DNA from: Variovorax sp. N23
GTDB lineage: Bacteria > Pseudomonadota > Gammaproteobacteria > Burkholderiales > Burkholderiaceae_C
Direction: 5' to 3'
NCBI RefSeq assembly: GCF_025486315.1
Contig: NZ_JAOOPY010000002.1
Location: forward strand, 419,332 to 483,331
Length of the DNA: 64,000 nucleotides
Below the pieces are notes generated by a model. It was not told the DNA's origin. It did not search any database and saw nothing but the letters and a program-made list of their open reading frames with translations. Both the position numbers and the translations under genes were made by a program. Below are positions 47,391 through 56,120 of the stretch, piece after piece. Within the stretch, counting starts at the first letter, position 1, and each line of letters begins with the position of its first letter.

Positions 47391-48530
47391 TCACCAGCCG
47401 TGAAACCGGCGCCAGGTCTGCACCGTGCCGTCGTCGGCGAGTGCGTGGTAGTCGGGGAACTGCGCACCGGTGGCGCAGGCGTGGTTCGGCAGGATACGCA
47501 GGCGCGTGCCGAGCGGGAAGCGCGCGGCGACGTCGGGTTCGGGCGTGCCTTCGTGCGACACGATGCCGTGTTCCTGGTTCGCGCCCGACAGCAGGTAGCC
47601 CGGCAGCGGTTCGCCATCGACCGTGCAGACCTGGCCGTAGCCGAAGTCCTGCCCCATGCGCGCGGTGCCGCGATCGCGGCTCATCGCCATCCAGCCGGCG
47701 TCGACGATGGCCCAGCCCTTCTCGGCCTGGTGGCCGATCACGGTGGTGAGCACGCTCAGCGCGATGTCGTCGGTGCGGCACACGCCGACGTTGTGCATCA
47801 CCAGGTCGAAGAACACGTACACGCCGGCACGCAGCTCGGTCACGCCGTCGAGGCGCGTGGCCTCCAGCGCGGTGGGCGTGGAGCCGACGCTGACCACCGG
47901 GCAGGGCAGCCCGGCCGCGCGCAACCGCTCGGCGGCCTGCACGCAGCCGGCGCGCTCCTGCTCGGCCAATGCGGCGAGCGCAGCGGGCGTGTTCAGTTCG
48001 TAGCTCGATCCCGCATGGGTCAGCACGCCGCCCAGGCGCATGCCGCCGTCGTGCAGCACGCGGCCGATGTCGAGCAGCGCGTCTTCGTCAGGTTGGATGC
48101 CGGAGCGGTGGCCGTCGGTGTCGATCTCGATCAGCACCTCGAAGGCCTCGCCGTGGCGCCGACCGAAGTCGGCGATGGCCCGCGCGCCGTCGAGGCTGTC
48201 GGTGATGATCTTCAGGTCGCAGCCACGCCGGCGCAGCGCCATCGCGTGCGCCAGCCGGTGCGCCGCCATGCCGACCGCGTAGAGGATGTCGGTCACGCCA
48301 TCGGCGAAGAACTGGTCGGCCTCCTTCAGCGTCGACACGGTGATGCCCCGCGCACCCGCTGCGATCTGCGCCGCCGCCACCGGCGCGCACTTGGTGGTCT
48401 TCACATGCGGGCGGAAGCGCACGCCCAGCGCGTCGGCCTGCTGCTGCATGCGGGCGATGTTGCGCTGCATGCGCGGCAGTGCGATGAGGGCGGCGGGGGT
48501 GTCGAGGGTCTGGAGCGCGTCGAAGGGCAT
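47391..48530 (-). CDS. DSD1-family PLP enzyme (D-threonine aldolase / D-serine dehydratase-like)
   Basis: A 379-residue alanine-racemase-fold enzyme. The PLP lysine is in RPHVKTTK (near residue 44), followed by TVSTLKEAD. The C-terminal PNHACATGAQF motif provides the His/Cys metal ligands of D-threonine aldolase and D-serine dehydratase. Which D-beta-hydroxy amino acid is used is not known. It is convergent with the cyclodeaminase-family gene. Confidence 0.88.
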   Translation of the reverse strand: MPFDALQTLDTPAALIALPRMQRNIARMQQQADALGVRFRPHVKTTKCAPVAAAQIAAGARGITVSTLKEADQFFADGVTDILYAVGMAAHRLAHAMALRRRGCDLKIITDSLDGARAIADFGRRHGEAFEVLIEIDTDGHRSGIQPDEDALLDIGRVLHDGGMRLGGVLTHAGSSYELNTPAALAALAEQERAGCVQAAERLRAAGLPCPVVSVGSTPTALEATRLDGVTELRAGVYVFFDLVMHNVGVCRTDDIALSVLTTVIGHQAEKGWAIVDAGWMAMSRDRGTARMGQDFGYGQVCTVDGEPLPGYLLSGANQEHGIVSHEGTPEPDVAARFPLGTRLRILPNHACATGAQFPDYHALADDGTVQTWRRFHGW

Positions 48531-48570
48531 GGCTGCACTGTAGAGCCTTCCACCGTGCCTTCTCCGAGTC

Positions 48571-48595
48571 CAAAAAAAGCGCCCCGAAGGGCGCT
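48571..48595 (-). terminator. Rho-independent terminator for the MocR gene
   Basis: Read on the minus strand, AGCGCCC pairs with GGGCGCT around a four-base loop and is followed by seven T residues. It lies 160 bp after the MocR-type gene, so it ends that transcript before the DSD1 gene. A second 6-bp hairpin (GACGCC/GGCGTC) is at 48603-48618. Confidence 0.8.
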
Positions 48596-48754
48596 GTAGA
48601 ACGACGCCTTGCGGCGTCGCGAGGAGGGATCCTTTCCAACCGGCTCGGCATCGGAGGATGCTGTGAATGGCGCCAGCCTAGGCCGGCGGCCGCCGGGCGG
48701 CCTGCGGGAGAAGGCAGGCCGATGGCGTGGGCCGGTGCCTACAGCCGCAGGCCG

Positions 48755-50146
48755 CTACATCACGGTCGCATGCGGGTGCAGCGGATGCGCCAGCGTGTCG
48801 GCGATGAGCCGCAGCGCCTGGTCGCAATCGTCGCGCGACATCGGCCCGCCCAGGCAGATGCGTACGGCCTCGGGCGGGTTGCCGTCGGTCGAGAAGGCCG
48901 CGCTGGCAACCACGCCCACGTTCTGCGTGCGCAGGTACGACGCGAACTCGACCATGCTCCAGGCCGACGACAGCGGCAGCCACAGGTGGAAGCTCTCGCT
49001 CGGCGCGGCCACGCCGTAGGCGCCGAGGTGCTTCTGCGCCATGGTCTGCCGCACGTTCGATTCGGTGCGGATGGCCTGCAGCATGGCGTCGGCCGTGCCG
49101 TCTTCCACCCACAGCGTCGACAGCGCGTTGGTGATGGGCGAGGCCATCACCGTGGTCGCGCGCAGGGCGCCCGCGAGCCGCTGCGACTGCCGCGCGCTGG
49201 GCGAGCGCACGTAGGCGTTGCGCAGCCCCGCGCCCAGCGTCTTGGAGAAGCCGGTGATGTAGTAGGTCAGGTCGGGCGCCATCGAGGCGAGGGTGGGCGG
49301 CATCTGGCGCGGCAGCAGGCCGTAGGCGTCGTCCTCGATGATCGGGATGGCGTAGCGCAGCGCGATGTCGGCCAGCGCTTCGCGCCGCGCGCGCGAGATG
49401 GTCGCGGTGGTCGGGTTGTTGATGGTCGGGTTGAGGTACAGCGCCTTGGGCTTGAGCGTCTTGCACGCATGCTCGAAGGATTCGCCCATCGGCCCTTCCT
49501 CGTCGAGCGGCAGCGCATGCAGCTGTACGCCCAGCTGCGTGGCGATCGCCTTGACGCCCGGGTAGGTGAGCGCCTCCACGCAGATCAGCTCGCCCGGCCG
49601 CGCGAGCTGCGAGAACAGCGCGGCCAGCACGCTGTGGATGCCGGGGCACACCAGCATCTGGTCGAGCCGGCAGTCGGGGATGCGCGGGCGGATCCAGGCC
49701 ATGCCGGCTTCGCGGTCGCGCACGGTGCCGCCGAAGTCCTGGTAGCGCAGCAGGTCGTACGGGTCGGTGTCGGCCATCACGCGCGCCGCACTCTCCTTCA
49801 TGCGGTCGAGCAGGCCGGCGTCCTGCGGCTCGGGCGGCAGGTTCATCGTCATCTCGGCACCGCCACCACCGCGCAGCGGCACGGCCGGGCTGGTGCCGCG
49901 GATGAAGGTTCCTGTCCCCGCGCGCGAGTCGATCAGCCCGCGCTTGCGCGCCTCCGCGTAGCCGCGCGCCACCGTCGTGTAGTTCAGCCGCAGCTCGGCC
50001 GCCAGGTCGCGCAGCGTGGGCAGCTTGTCGCGCGCGCTCAGGCGGCCGGTGCGGATGTCCTCGGCGATGAGGTCGGCGAGCAGCAGGTAGGCCGGCTTGT
50101 CGCTGGCTTCGAGGCGCTTCTGCCAAGACTGGGTGATCTTGATCAT
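48755..50146 (-). CDS. MocR-type regulator (GntR helix-turn-helix plus aminotransferase domain)
   Basis: A 463-residue fusion. The N-terminal GntR winged helix (about 15-80) holds KLPTLRDLAAELRLNYTTV. The C-terminal aspartate-aminotransferase fold carries the PLP lysine Lys302 in GFSKTLGAG. Such proteins sense amino acids or PLP compounds and act on a divergent gene set. Divergent here is the Nit1C operon, and the spacer holds seven repeated boxes, so it is the likely regulator of Nit1C and of itself. The assignment of target is inference. Confidence 0.9.
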   Translation of the reverse strand: MIKITQSWQKRLEASDKPAYLLLADLIAEDIRTGRLSARDKLPTLRDLAAELRLNYTTVARGYAEARKRGLIDSRAGTGTFIRGTSPAVPLRGGGGAEMTMNLPPEPQDAGLLDRMKESAARVMADTDPYDLLRYQDFGGTVRDREAGMAWIRPRIPDCRLDQMLVCPGIHSVLAALFSQLARPGELICVEALTYPGVKAIATQLGVQLHALPLDEEGPMGESFEHACKTLKPKALYLNPTINNPTTATISRARREALADIALRYAIPIIEDDAYGLLPRQMPPTLASMAPDLTYYITGFSKTLGAGLRNAYVRSPSARQSQRLAGALRATTVMASPITNALSTLWVEDGTADAMLQAIRTESNVRQTMAQKHLGAYGVAAPSESFHLWLPLSSAWSMVEFASYLRTQNVGVVASAAFSTDGNPPEAVRICLGGPMSRDDCDQALRLIADTLAHPLHPHATVM

Positions 50147-50490
50147 GGAAAGTTGATTGCATCCATTGATTGCATCGGTGTCCAGTGATGAACGCATGAA
50201 GCGTGCCGCCTGCAGAGGGGGGCTATGCATTGATCGCGTGCATTCAGACCTATTGATCGGGTGCATTGATTGCACGAAAGGTGCCTCAATCGGGTGCGAA
50301 AAGCCAGGCCCGCGCTTGTTGGAAAGCGCCCTGCACGGCGTCGCAGTTATTTTTTCGAGCCCGCGCGGCGCATGCCTGCTGATTGATCGCGCATTGATCG
50401 CACGCAGGCGCTGGCGGGGTGGCACATCGCATGCGAAAGAGAAGGGCGCGCAATCAACCATCCCCAACGTCTTTCAACTGGAGTCCCCCC
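50147..50490. promoter_or_regulatory. Divergent MocR-nitB control region with seven ATTGATYGC boxes
   Basis: The 344-bp spacer has no gene. It contains seven near-identical boxes of the form (A)TTGAT(T/C)G(C/G), at about 50153, 50165, 50229, 50252, 50265, 50382 and 50393, all in the same direction. Several are in closely spaced pairs (50153/50165, 50252/50265, 50382/50393). One, at 50262-50276, forms GTGCA-TTGAT-TGCAC with symmetrical arms. MocR regulators bind repeated, directly oriented sites, so these are likely operators. Confidence 0.65.
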
Positions 50491-50973
50491 ATGCCCGCAG
50501 TCACCAAAGCCCCGAACGTCGCCGGCGAACACCTCGTCGACTACGAAGAGAAAGTCTTCGAGGACGTCAAGGCCGAGCCCGGCGAGAAGGCGCTGGTCAC
50601 CTTCCACACCGTGGCCTTCGAAGGCTCGATCGGCTTCGTCAACCTGTTGCAGGCCACGCGCTTGAAGCGCAAGGGCTACGAGACCTCGGTGCTGCTGTAC
50701 GGCCCCGGCGTCACGCTCGGCGTGCAACGCGGCTTCCCGACGCTGGGCGACGAAGCCTTCCCGGGCCACCAGAACTTCAACAAGCAGATCGTCAAGTTCA
50801 TGGAAGAGGGCGGCAAGGTCTACGCCTGCCGATTCGCGCTGCAGGCGCTGTACGGCCACGGCGAAGGCGCGCTGATTCCGGGCATCACGCCGATCAACCC
50901 GCTCGACGTGCTCGACATCGTGCTGCTGCACAAGAAGGCCGGCGCGGTGATCCTCGACACCTGGACGCTCTGA
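50491..50973 (+). CDS. nitB: MSMEG_0572/Sll0783-family nitrogen starvation protein (NitB)
   Basis: A 160-residue protein of the family that opens most Nit1C clusters; in Synechocystis the homologue (Sll0783) is induced by nitrogen starvation. Conserved segments include [20 protein letters not shown] and [21 protein letters not shown] precedes the ATG by about 9 bases. The fold resembles DsrE-like proteins in strand order, but this is not certain. No enzymatic function is established. The stop is one base before the nitrilase ATG. Confidence 0.9.
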   Translation: MPAVTKAPNVAGEHLVDYEEKVFEDVKAEPGEKALVTFHTVAFEGSIGFVNLLQATRLKRKGYETSVLLYGPGVTLGVQRGFPTLGDEAFPGHQNFNKQIVKFMEEGGKVYACRFALQALYGHGEGALIPGITPINPLDVLDIVLLHKKAGAVILDTWTL

Positions 50974-50974
50974 G

Positions 50975-52015
50975 ATGACCATCGTTCGCGCCGCCGCCGT
51001 CCAGATCGCGCCCGACTTCGAGAACGTCGATGGCACCCTGAACCGGGTGTGCGCGGCGATCGACGAGGCCGGCGCCCAGGGCGTGCAGTTGATCGTCTTC
51101 CCGGAGACCTTCCTGCCCTACTACCCGTACTTCTCGTTCGTGCAGCCGCCGGTGCTGCAGGGCCCGGCCCACATCCGGCTCATGGAGCGCGCGGTGGTGG
51201 TGCCGGGGCCGGTCACGCTGGCGGTGGCCGAGCGGGCGCGGGCCAACGGCATGGTGGTCGTGCTCGGCGTGAACGAGCGCGACCATGGCAGCCTTTACAA
51301 CACGCAGTTGGTGTTCGACGCCGACGGCAGCCTGCTGCTCAAGCGCCGCAAGATCACGCCGACGTACCACGAGCGGATGATCTGGGGCCAGGGCGATGCG
51401 GCGGGCCTGAAAGTGGTCGACACGAAGGTCGGCCGCGTCGGCGCGCTGGCCTGTTGGGAGCACTACAACCCGCTCGCGCGCTACGCCCTGATGGCGCAGC
51501 ACGAGGAGGTCCACTGCGCGCAGTTCCCCGGCTCGCTGGTCGGGCCGATCTTCGCGGAGCAGATGGAAGTCACCATCCGCCACCACGCGCTCGAGTCCGG
51601 CTGCTTCGTCGTCAACGCGACCGGCTGGCTCACCGATGCGCAGATCACTGCCATCACGCCGGATGCCGGCCTGCAGAAGGCGCTGCGCGGCGGCTGCCAC
51701 ACCGCCATCGTGTCGCCCGAAGGCAAGCACCTCGCGCCGCCGCTGACCGAAGGCGAAGGCATGGTCATCGCCGACCTCGACATGGCGCTCATCACCAAGC
51801 GCAAGCGAATGATGGATTCGGTCGGCCACTACGCGCGGCCCGAACTGCTGAGCCTGGCCATCAACGAACGCCCCGCCGCGACCACCTTCGCGATGCCGGC
51901 CGGCGTATCTGTTCCCACCACCCCTCACGGAAGCACCTCCCATGACCACGACAGCCTCGCCGTCCAGCCGCCAGTTGATGACCGAGTTGCAGTCCTTCGG
52001 GTTGCGGCTGGTTGA
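50975..52015 (+). CDS. nitC: Nit1C nitrilase (Nit6803 type)
   Basis: A 346-residue nitrilase with the complete triad: Glu44 (FPETF), Lys126 ([10 protein letters not shown]) and Cys160 (ACWEHYNPL). It hydrolyses nitriles to acids and ammonia; in cyanide-using pseudomonads the orthologue is required for growth on cyanide, probably via 2-hydroxynitriles. The conserved enzyme seems to end about 25-35 residues before the stop, and the tail overlaps the next gene by 74 bp. That tail may be non-essential read-through. Confidence 0.95.
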   Translation: MTIVRAAAVQIAPDFENVDGTLNRVCAAIDEAGAQGVQLIVFPETFLPYYPYFSFVQPPVLQGPAHIRLMERAVVVPGPVTLAVAERARANGMVVVLGVNERDHGSLYNTQLVFDADGSLLLKRRKITPTYHERMIWGQGDAAGLKVVDTKVGRVGALACWEHYNPLARYALMAQHEEVHCAQFPGSLVGPIFAEQMEVTIRHHALESGCFVVNATGWLTDAQITAITPDAGLQKALRGGCHTAIVSPEGKHLAPPLTEGEGMVIADLDMALITKRKRMMDSVGHYARPELLSLAINERPAATTFAMPAGVSVPTTPHGSTSHDHDSLAVQPPVDDRVAVLRVAAG

Positions 52016-53048
52016 CCCTTCCGCCGGCGCGGCCAGCCGCCGCGGCGGCGCGGGCCCGTCGGACCACAAGGCCGTCACCGTCGACGGCCACACGATCATG
52101 GTGCCGGTGCACACCTCGACCGCGTGGAACTCGCCCTTCACGGCACAAGCACCCGACGCGATGGGCAACAGCACCATCACGCGCGGCACGATCCCCATCG
52201 CCAGCATCCGCTTCCCGAAGCAGCCGCGCTTCACGAAGATGCAGACCTTCGACGGCGTGCCGTATTCGCACATCGCCACGCTGCACGGCAGCGACGTGCT
52301 CGCGACGACCGTGCTGCAGACCTGCATCCGCTACGAAAGCCGCAAGAAGACCTGCCAGTTCTGCGCCATCGGTCAGTCGCTGGCGGCCGGCCGCACCATC
52401 GCGCGCAAGACGCCCGAGCAGCTCGCCGAGGTCGCGCGCGCCGCCGTGCTGCTCGACGGCGTGAAGCACATGGTGCTGACCACCGGCACGCCGAACGCGA
52501 CCGATCGCGGCGCGCAGATCCTCTGCGAGAGCGCCTTCGCGATCAAGGCCGCGGTCGACATCCCCATCCAGGGCCAGTGCGAGCCACCGGACGACGACCA
52601 GTGGTTCCACCGCATGAAGGCGGCGGGCATCGACACGCTGGGCATGCACCTCGAAGCGGTGACGCCATCGGTGCGCGAGAAGATCATGCCGGGCAAGGCC
52701 AGCGTGCCGATCTCGCGCTACATGAGCGCTTTCGAGGCTGCCGTCGGCGTGTTCGGCCGCGGCCAGGTCAGCACCTACATCCTGGCCGGGCTGGGCGACA
52801 CGCGCGAAGCGATCCTCGACATCTGCGACCAGCTGCTGGCGCTGGGCGTGTACCCCTTCGTCGTGCCCTTCGTGCCGATCAGCGGCACGCCGCTGGAAGA
52901 CCATCCGGCCCCGACGCCCGAGTTCATGACCTCGATCCTCGAACCGCTGGGTCAGCGCGTGGCCGCGGCCGACCTGCGGTCGAGCGACATCAAGGCGGGC
53001 TGTGGCAAGTGCGGCGCGTGTTCGTCGCTTTCCGTGTACGAGAGCTGA
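51942..53048 (+). CDS. nitD: Nit1C radical SAM protein (MSMEG_0568 family)
   Basis: A 368-residue radical SAM enzyme. The cluster-binding cysteines are in [18 protein letters not shown], a CX9CX2C spacing rather than the usual CX3CX2C. A second cysteine group, CGKCGAC, is near the C-terminus and may hold another cluster. [10 protein letters not shown] and [10 protein letters not shown] fit the TIM-barrel motifs. The reaction is unknown. The ATG at 51942 lies within nitC; another at 51978 is possible. Confidence 0.9.
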   Translation: MTTTASPSSRQLMTELQSFGLRLVDPSAGAASRRGGAGPSDHKAVTVDGHTIMVPVHTSTAWNSPFTAQAPDAMGNSTITRGTIPIASIRFPKQPRFTKMQTFDGVPYSHIATLHGSDVLATTVLQTCIRYESRKKTCQFCAIGQSLAAGRTIARKTPEQLAEVARAAVLLDGVKHMVLTTGTPNATDRGAQILCESAFAIKAAVDIPIQGQCEPPDDDQWFHRMKAAGIDTLGMHLEAVTPSVREKIMPGKASVPISRYMSAFEAAVGVFGRGQVSTYILAGLGDTREAILDICDQLLALGVYPFVVPFVPISGTPLEDHPAPTPEFMTSILEPLGQRVAAADLRSSDIKAGCGKCGACSSLSVYES

Positions 53049-53051
53049 GCC

Positions 53052-53609
53052 ATGTCCTGCATCGATGACGTCGTCGACCCGGTCGTGCACTACGCGCCGG
53101 TCGAGTTCCTGGTGCGCGAGGCCGCGCAGCGGTGGGAGCGCGACGAGGCGCATGCGCTGCGCCGTGCGGTGTTCTGCATCGAGCAGGGCCTCTTCGTCGG
53201 CGACGACCGCGATGCCATCGACGAGCGCGCCCAACTGCTGGTCGCGATGTCCTGCATCGGCGGCATGCCCGACCAGGTGGTGGGCACCGTGCGCATCCAC
53301 CAAGCCTCGCCCGGCGTGTGGTGGGGCTCGCGGCTCGCGGTGCATGCGGCCTTCCGCAGCCAGGGGCACCTGGGCGCGACGCTCATCCGGCTGGCCGTGA
53401 CGCGCGCGCATGCGCAGGGCGCGCACACCTTCATGGCGCATGTGCAGGCGCAGAACGAGGCGCTGTTCCACAAGCTGCACTGGCGAACGACCGGCACGCT
53501 CGCCATCCATGGGCGCCCGCATGTCGAGATGCAGCCGGACTTCGCGCACTACCCGCCGTGCCACGACCCTGTCAGTGGCTTCGTGTCGCGCGCGAGGAGC
53601 CGCGCATGA
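53052..53609 (+). CDS. nitE: Nit1C GNAT-family N-acetyltransferase (MSMEG_0567/Sll0786 family)
   Basis: A 185-residue GNAT-fold protein. The N-terminal helix pair ALRRAVFCIEQGLF and the acetyl-CoA loop region RSQGHLGATLIRLAV match the family, and AQNEALFHKLHW is the usual end motif. The acceptor substrate is unknown. It starts 3 bp after the radical SAM gene and overlaps the next gene by 4 bases. Confidence 0.9.
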   Translation: MSCIDDVVDPVVHYAPVEFLVREAAQRWERDEAHALRRAVFCIEQGLFVGDDRDAIDERAQLLVAMSCIGGMPDQVVGTVRIHQASPGVWWGSRLAVHAAFRSQGHLGATLIRLAVTRAHAQGAHTFMAHVQAQNEALFHKLHWRTTGTLAIHGRPHVEMQPDFAHYPPCHDPVSGFVSRARSRA

Positions 53610-54598
53610 CGCTCGCCGAGCTCACCGCCGCACTGCGCGACAGCCGCGGCTTCGCGCACAAGCGCGACATCAGCGACATCGTCACCGCGCTCGGGCATTC
53701 GCTGCCCGGTGGCGGTGCCGACCTCGCGCAGGCCGTGCCGGTGGGCGACGATTGCGCCGCCATCCCCGACGGCCACGGCGGCTACCTGCTCTTCGCGATC
53801 GAAGGGCTGGTGGAGGACTTCATCGAGCGCATGCCCTGGTTCGCCGGCTATTCGGGCGTGATGGTCAACGTGAGCGACATCTATGCGATGGGCGGCCGGC
53901 CGACCGCGGTGGTCGATGCGTTGTGGAGCGCCGGCATGCAGCCGGCCGACGAGATGCTCAAGGGCATGGCCGAGGCGTCGAGCCAATACGGCGTGCCGAT
54001 CGTCGGCGGCCACAGCAACAACCGCAGCGTGCGGCCACAGCTGGCGGTCGCCATCCTCGGCCATGCGAAGAAGCTGCTGACCAGCTTCACCGCGCGTCCG
54101 GGCGACCTGCTGGTGATGGCGGTCGACCTGCGCGGTGGCTACCAGGAACCCTTCCCGTACTGGAACGCCTCGACCACCGCGCCCGGCGCGCGCCTGCGTG
54201 CCGACCTCGAGGTGCTGCCCACGCTGGCCGAGGCCGGCCTGTGCGACGCGGCCAAGGACATCAGCATGGCCGGCGCCATCGGTACGGCGCTGATGCTGCT
54301 CGAATGCTCGAAGGTGGGCGCGACGATCGACGTCGACGCCATCCCGCGGCCCGAGGGCGTGCCGCTGCTGCGCTGGCTCACGTCCTTCCCCAGCTTCGGC
54401 TTCGTGCTGAGCGTGCGGCCCGAGGCGCTGGGCGAGGTGCTCACGCGTTTCTCGGCGCGCGACATCGCCTGCAACGTGGTCGGCCAGGTCGACGACAGCC
54501 GCACGCTGGTGCTGCGCCAGGGCGACGATCGGCAACTGCTGTGGGACCTGAACAGCCACGCCTTCATCGGCGAGGCGCGCGAGGTCAGCCATGCATGA
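53606..54598 (+). CDS. nitF: Nit1C AIR synthase-like protein (Sll0787 family)
   Basis: A 330-residue ATP-dependent PurM/selenophosphate-synthase-fold protein. VGDDCAAI, VNVSDIYAMGGRP and PIVGGHSNNRS are the phosphate-binding and ATP-binding motifs, and AKDISMAGAIGTALML is the conserved second-domain start. The family probably phosphorylates or cyclises an unknown substrate, since the AIR precursor is not expected here. It starts with an ATGA overlap. Confidence 0.9.
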   Translation: MTLAELTAALRDSRGFAHKRDISDIVTALGHSLPGGGADLAQAVPVGDDCAAIPDGHGGYLLFAIEGLVEDFIERMPWFAGYSGVMVNVSDIYAMGGRPTAVVDALWSAGMQPADEMLKGMAEASSQYGVPIVGGHSNNRSVRPQLAVAILGHAKKLLTSFTARPGDLLVMAVDLRGGYQEPFPYWNASTTAPGARLRADLEVLPTLAEAGLCDAAKDISMAGAIGTALMLLECSKVGATIDVDAIPRPEGVPLLRWLTSFPSFGFVLSVRPEALGEVLTRFSARDIACNVVGQVDDSRTLVLRQGDDRQLLWDLNSHAFIGEAREVSHA

Positions 54599-55805
54599 GT
54601 CCGGACGCAACCGGCCGTTGAAGATCGGCCTGCTCACGCACTCGGTCAACCCGCGCGGCGGTGTCGTGCACACGCTCGAACTCGCGCACGCGCTGCACGA
54701 TGCAGGGCACGACGTGACGGTGATGGCGCCCGCCTCGGCCGGCCAGCAGTTCTTCCGCCCGGTGCGCTGCGCCACGCGCCTGATCCCGGTCGGCCCCACG
54801 CCGCGCGACATGGTCGAGATGGTCGGCACGCGCATCGATGCGTTCACCGCGTCCATCGGCGAGCTGCTCGCGACCACGCGCTTCGACGTGCTGCACACGC
54901 ACGACCCCATCGGCGGCAATGCGCTCGCCAACCTGCAGGAGCGCGGCCTCATCGACGGCTTCGTGCGCACCGTGCACCACCTGGAGGTGTTCGCCGACGT
55001 GCAGCTGATGCGCTGGCAGGCGCGCGGCTTCCGGGCGGCGCGGCAGGTGTTCTGCGTGAGCCGGCTGTGGCAGAACCTGCTGGCGACCAGGCACGGCGTG
55101 CGCGCCTCGGCGGTGTGCAACGGCGTGCAGCGCGGCCGCTTCAGCCCTGAGCCGCAACCCGGCGATGCACTGCTCGCGCAGCGTCTCGGCATCCGCACCG
55201 GCGCGCCGGTGGTGCTCGCGCTCGGCGGTGTCGAGGAGCGCAAGAACACGCTGCGCCTGCTGCAGGCCTTCGTGCTGCTGCGTGCGCATCGGCCCGATGC
55301 GCAGCTCGTCATCGCCGGGGGTGCCAGCCTGCTCGACCATGCGCAGTACGGGCGCGACTTCGCGGCGCTGGCGCAGGCGAGCGACCTGCCCATCGGCCCC
55401 GGCGCGCCGATCGTGCTCACCGGCGCGCTGCCCGACGACGACATCCCCGCGCTCTACCGCCTGGCCGACGTGGTCGCGATGCCCTCGCTCAACGAAGGCT
55501 TCGGCTTGGTCACGCTCGAGGCGCTGGCCAGCGGCGTGTCGATCGTCGTCTCGCGCATCGCGCCGTTCACCGAATACCTGCGCGATGGCGACTGCCACTG
55601 GGCCGATCCGTTGAAGTCGGCCTCGATCGCCGAAGCGCTGCAGGCCGCACTGGCATCGCGTTCATCGGCGCGCATCGCTGCGAGCGCCGCGCGCCTCGGC
55701 GACACCTTCAGCTGGGCCACCAGTGCGGCCCGTCATGTGCAGCTCTACCGCGAGGGCCTGCTGCAAGGCGCCAGCGCGGCCGTTGCGCGAACCCACCTGC
55801 GTTGA
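54591..55805 (+). CDS. Nit1C glycosyltransferase (MSMEG_0565 family)
   Basis: A 404-residue GT-B, GT4-like glycosyltransferase. The N-terminal domain opens IGLLTHSVNPRGGVVHTLELA. The nucleotide-sugar part has ALGGVEERKN and MPSLNEGFGLVTLEA, the E-x7-E motif. Together with the rest of the cluster it suggests that a sugar is attached to, or part of, the product. It overlaps the AIR-synthase-like gene by 8 bases. Confidence 0.9.
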   Translation: MHESGRNRPLKIGLLTHSVNPRGGVVHTLELAHALHDAGHDVTVMAPASAGQQFFRPVRCATRLIPVGPTPRDMVEMVGTRIDAFTASIGELLATTRFDVLHTHDPIGGNALANLQERGLIDGFVRTVHHLEVFADVQLMRWQARGFRAARQVFCVSRLWQNLLATRHGVRASAVCNGVQRGRFSPEPQPGDALLAQRLGIRTGAPVVLALGGVEERKNTLRLLQAFVLLRAHRPDAQLVIAGGASLLDHAQYGRDFAALAQASDLPIGPGAPIVLTGALPDDDIPALYRLADVVAMPSLNEGFGLVTLEALASGVSIVVSRIAPFTEYLRDGDCHWADPLKSASIAEALQAALASRSSARIAASAARLGDTFSWATSAARHVQLYREGLLQGASAAVARTHLR

Positions 55806-55816
55806 GGACCCCTCCC

Positions 55817-56101
55817 ATGCCCGTCATGCATTTCCACGTCCGCTGGCCCGACCAGAGCGAGACCCGCTGCTATTCGCCATCGCTCGTCGTGCAGGACTTC
55901 CTGACACCCGGCCAGGCCTACCCGCTGCCCGACTTCCTCGGCCGCACGCGCGAGGCGCTGGGCATCGCGTCGGAGCGGGTGCGGGCCAAGTTCGGCTTCG
56001 CCTGTTCGCAGGCGATGGACCAGCTCGCGGAGATCGAGCAGATCGCCCGGCGTTTCGAAAAACACCCCGAGGCGCAGGTCACCGTCCTGCGCTTCGACTG
56101 A
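55817..56101 (+). CDS. MSMEG_0570-family nitrogen starvation response protein
   Basis: A 94-residue cytoplasmic protein of the short family found only in Nit1C clusters. It begins MHFHVRWPDQSETRCYSPS, includes LPDFLGRTREALGIASERV, and ends TVLRFD. A conserved cysteine (CSQAM) is present. It starts 11 bp after the glycosyltransferase gene. No biochemical role is known. Confidence 0.9.
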   Translation: MPVMHFHVRWPDQSETRCYSPSLVVQDFLTPGQAYPLPDFLGRTREALGIASERVRAKFGFACSQAMDQLAEIEQIARRFEKHPEAQVTVLRFD

Positions 56102-56120
56102 CCCACCGAGGACTCCCACC

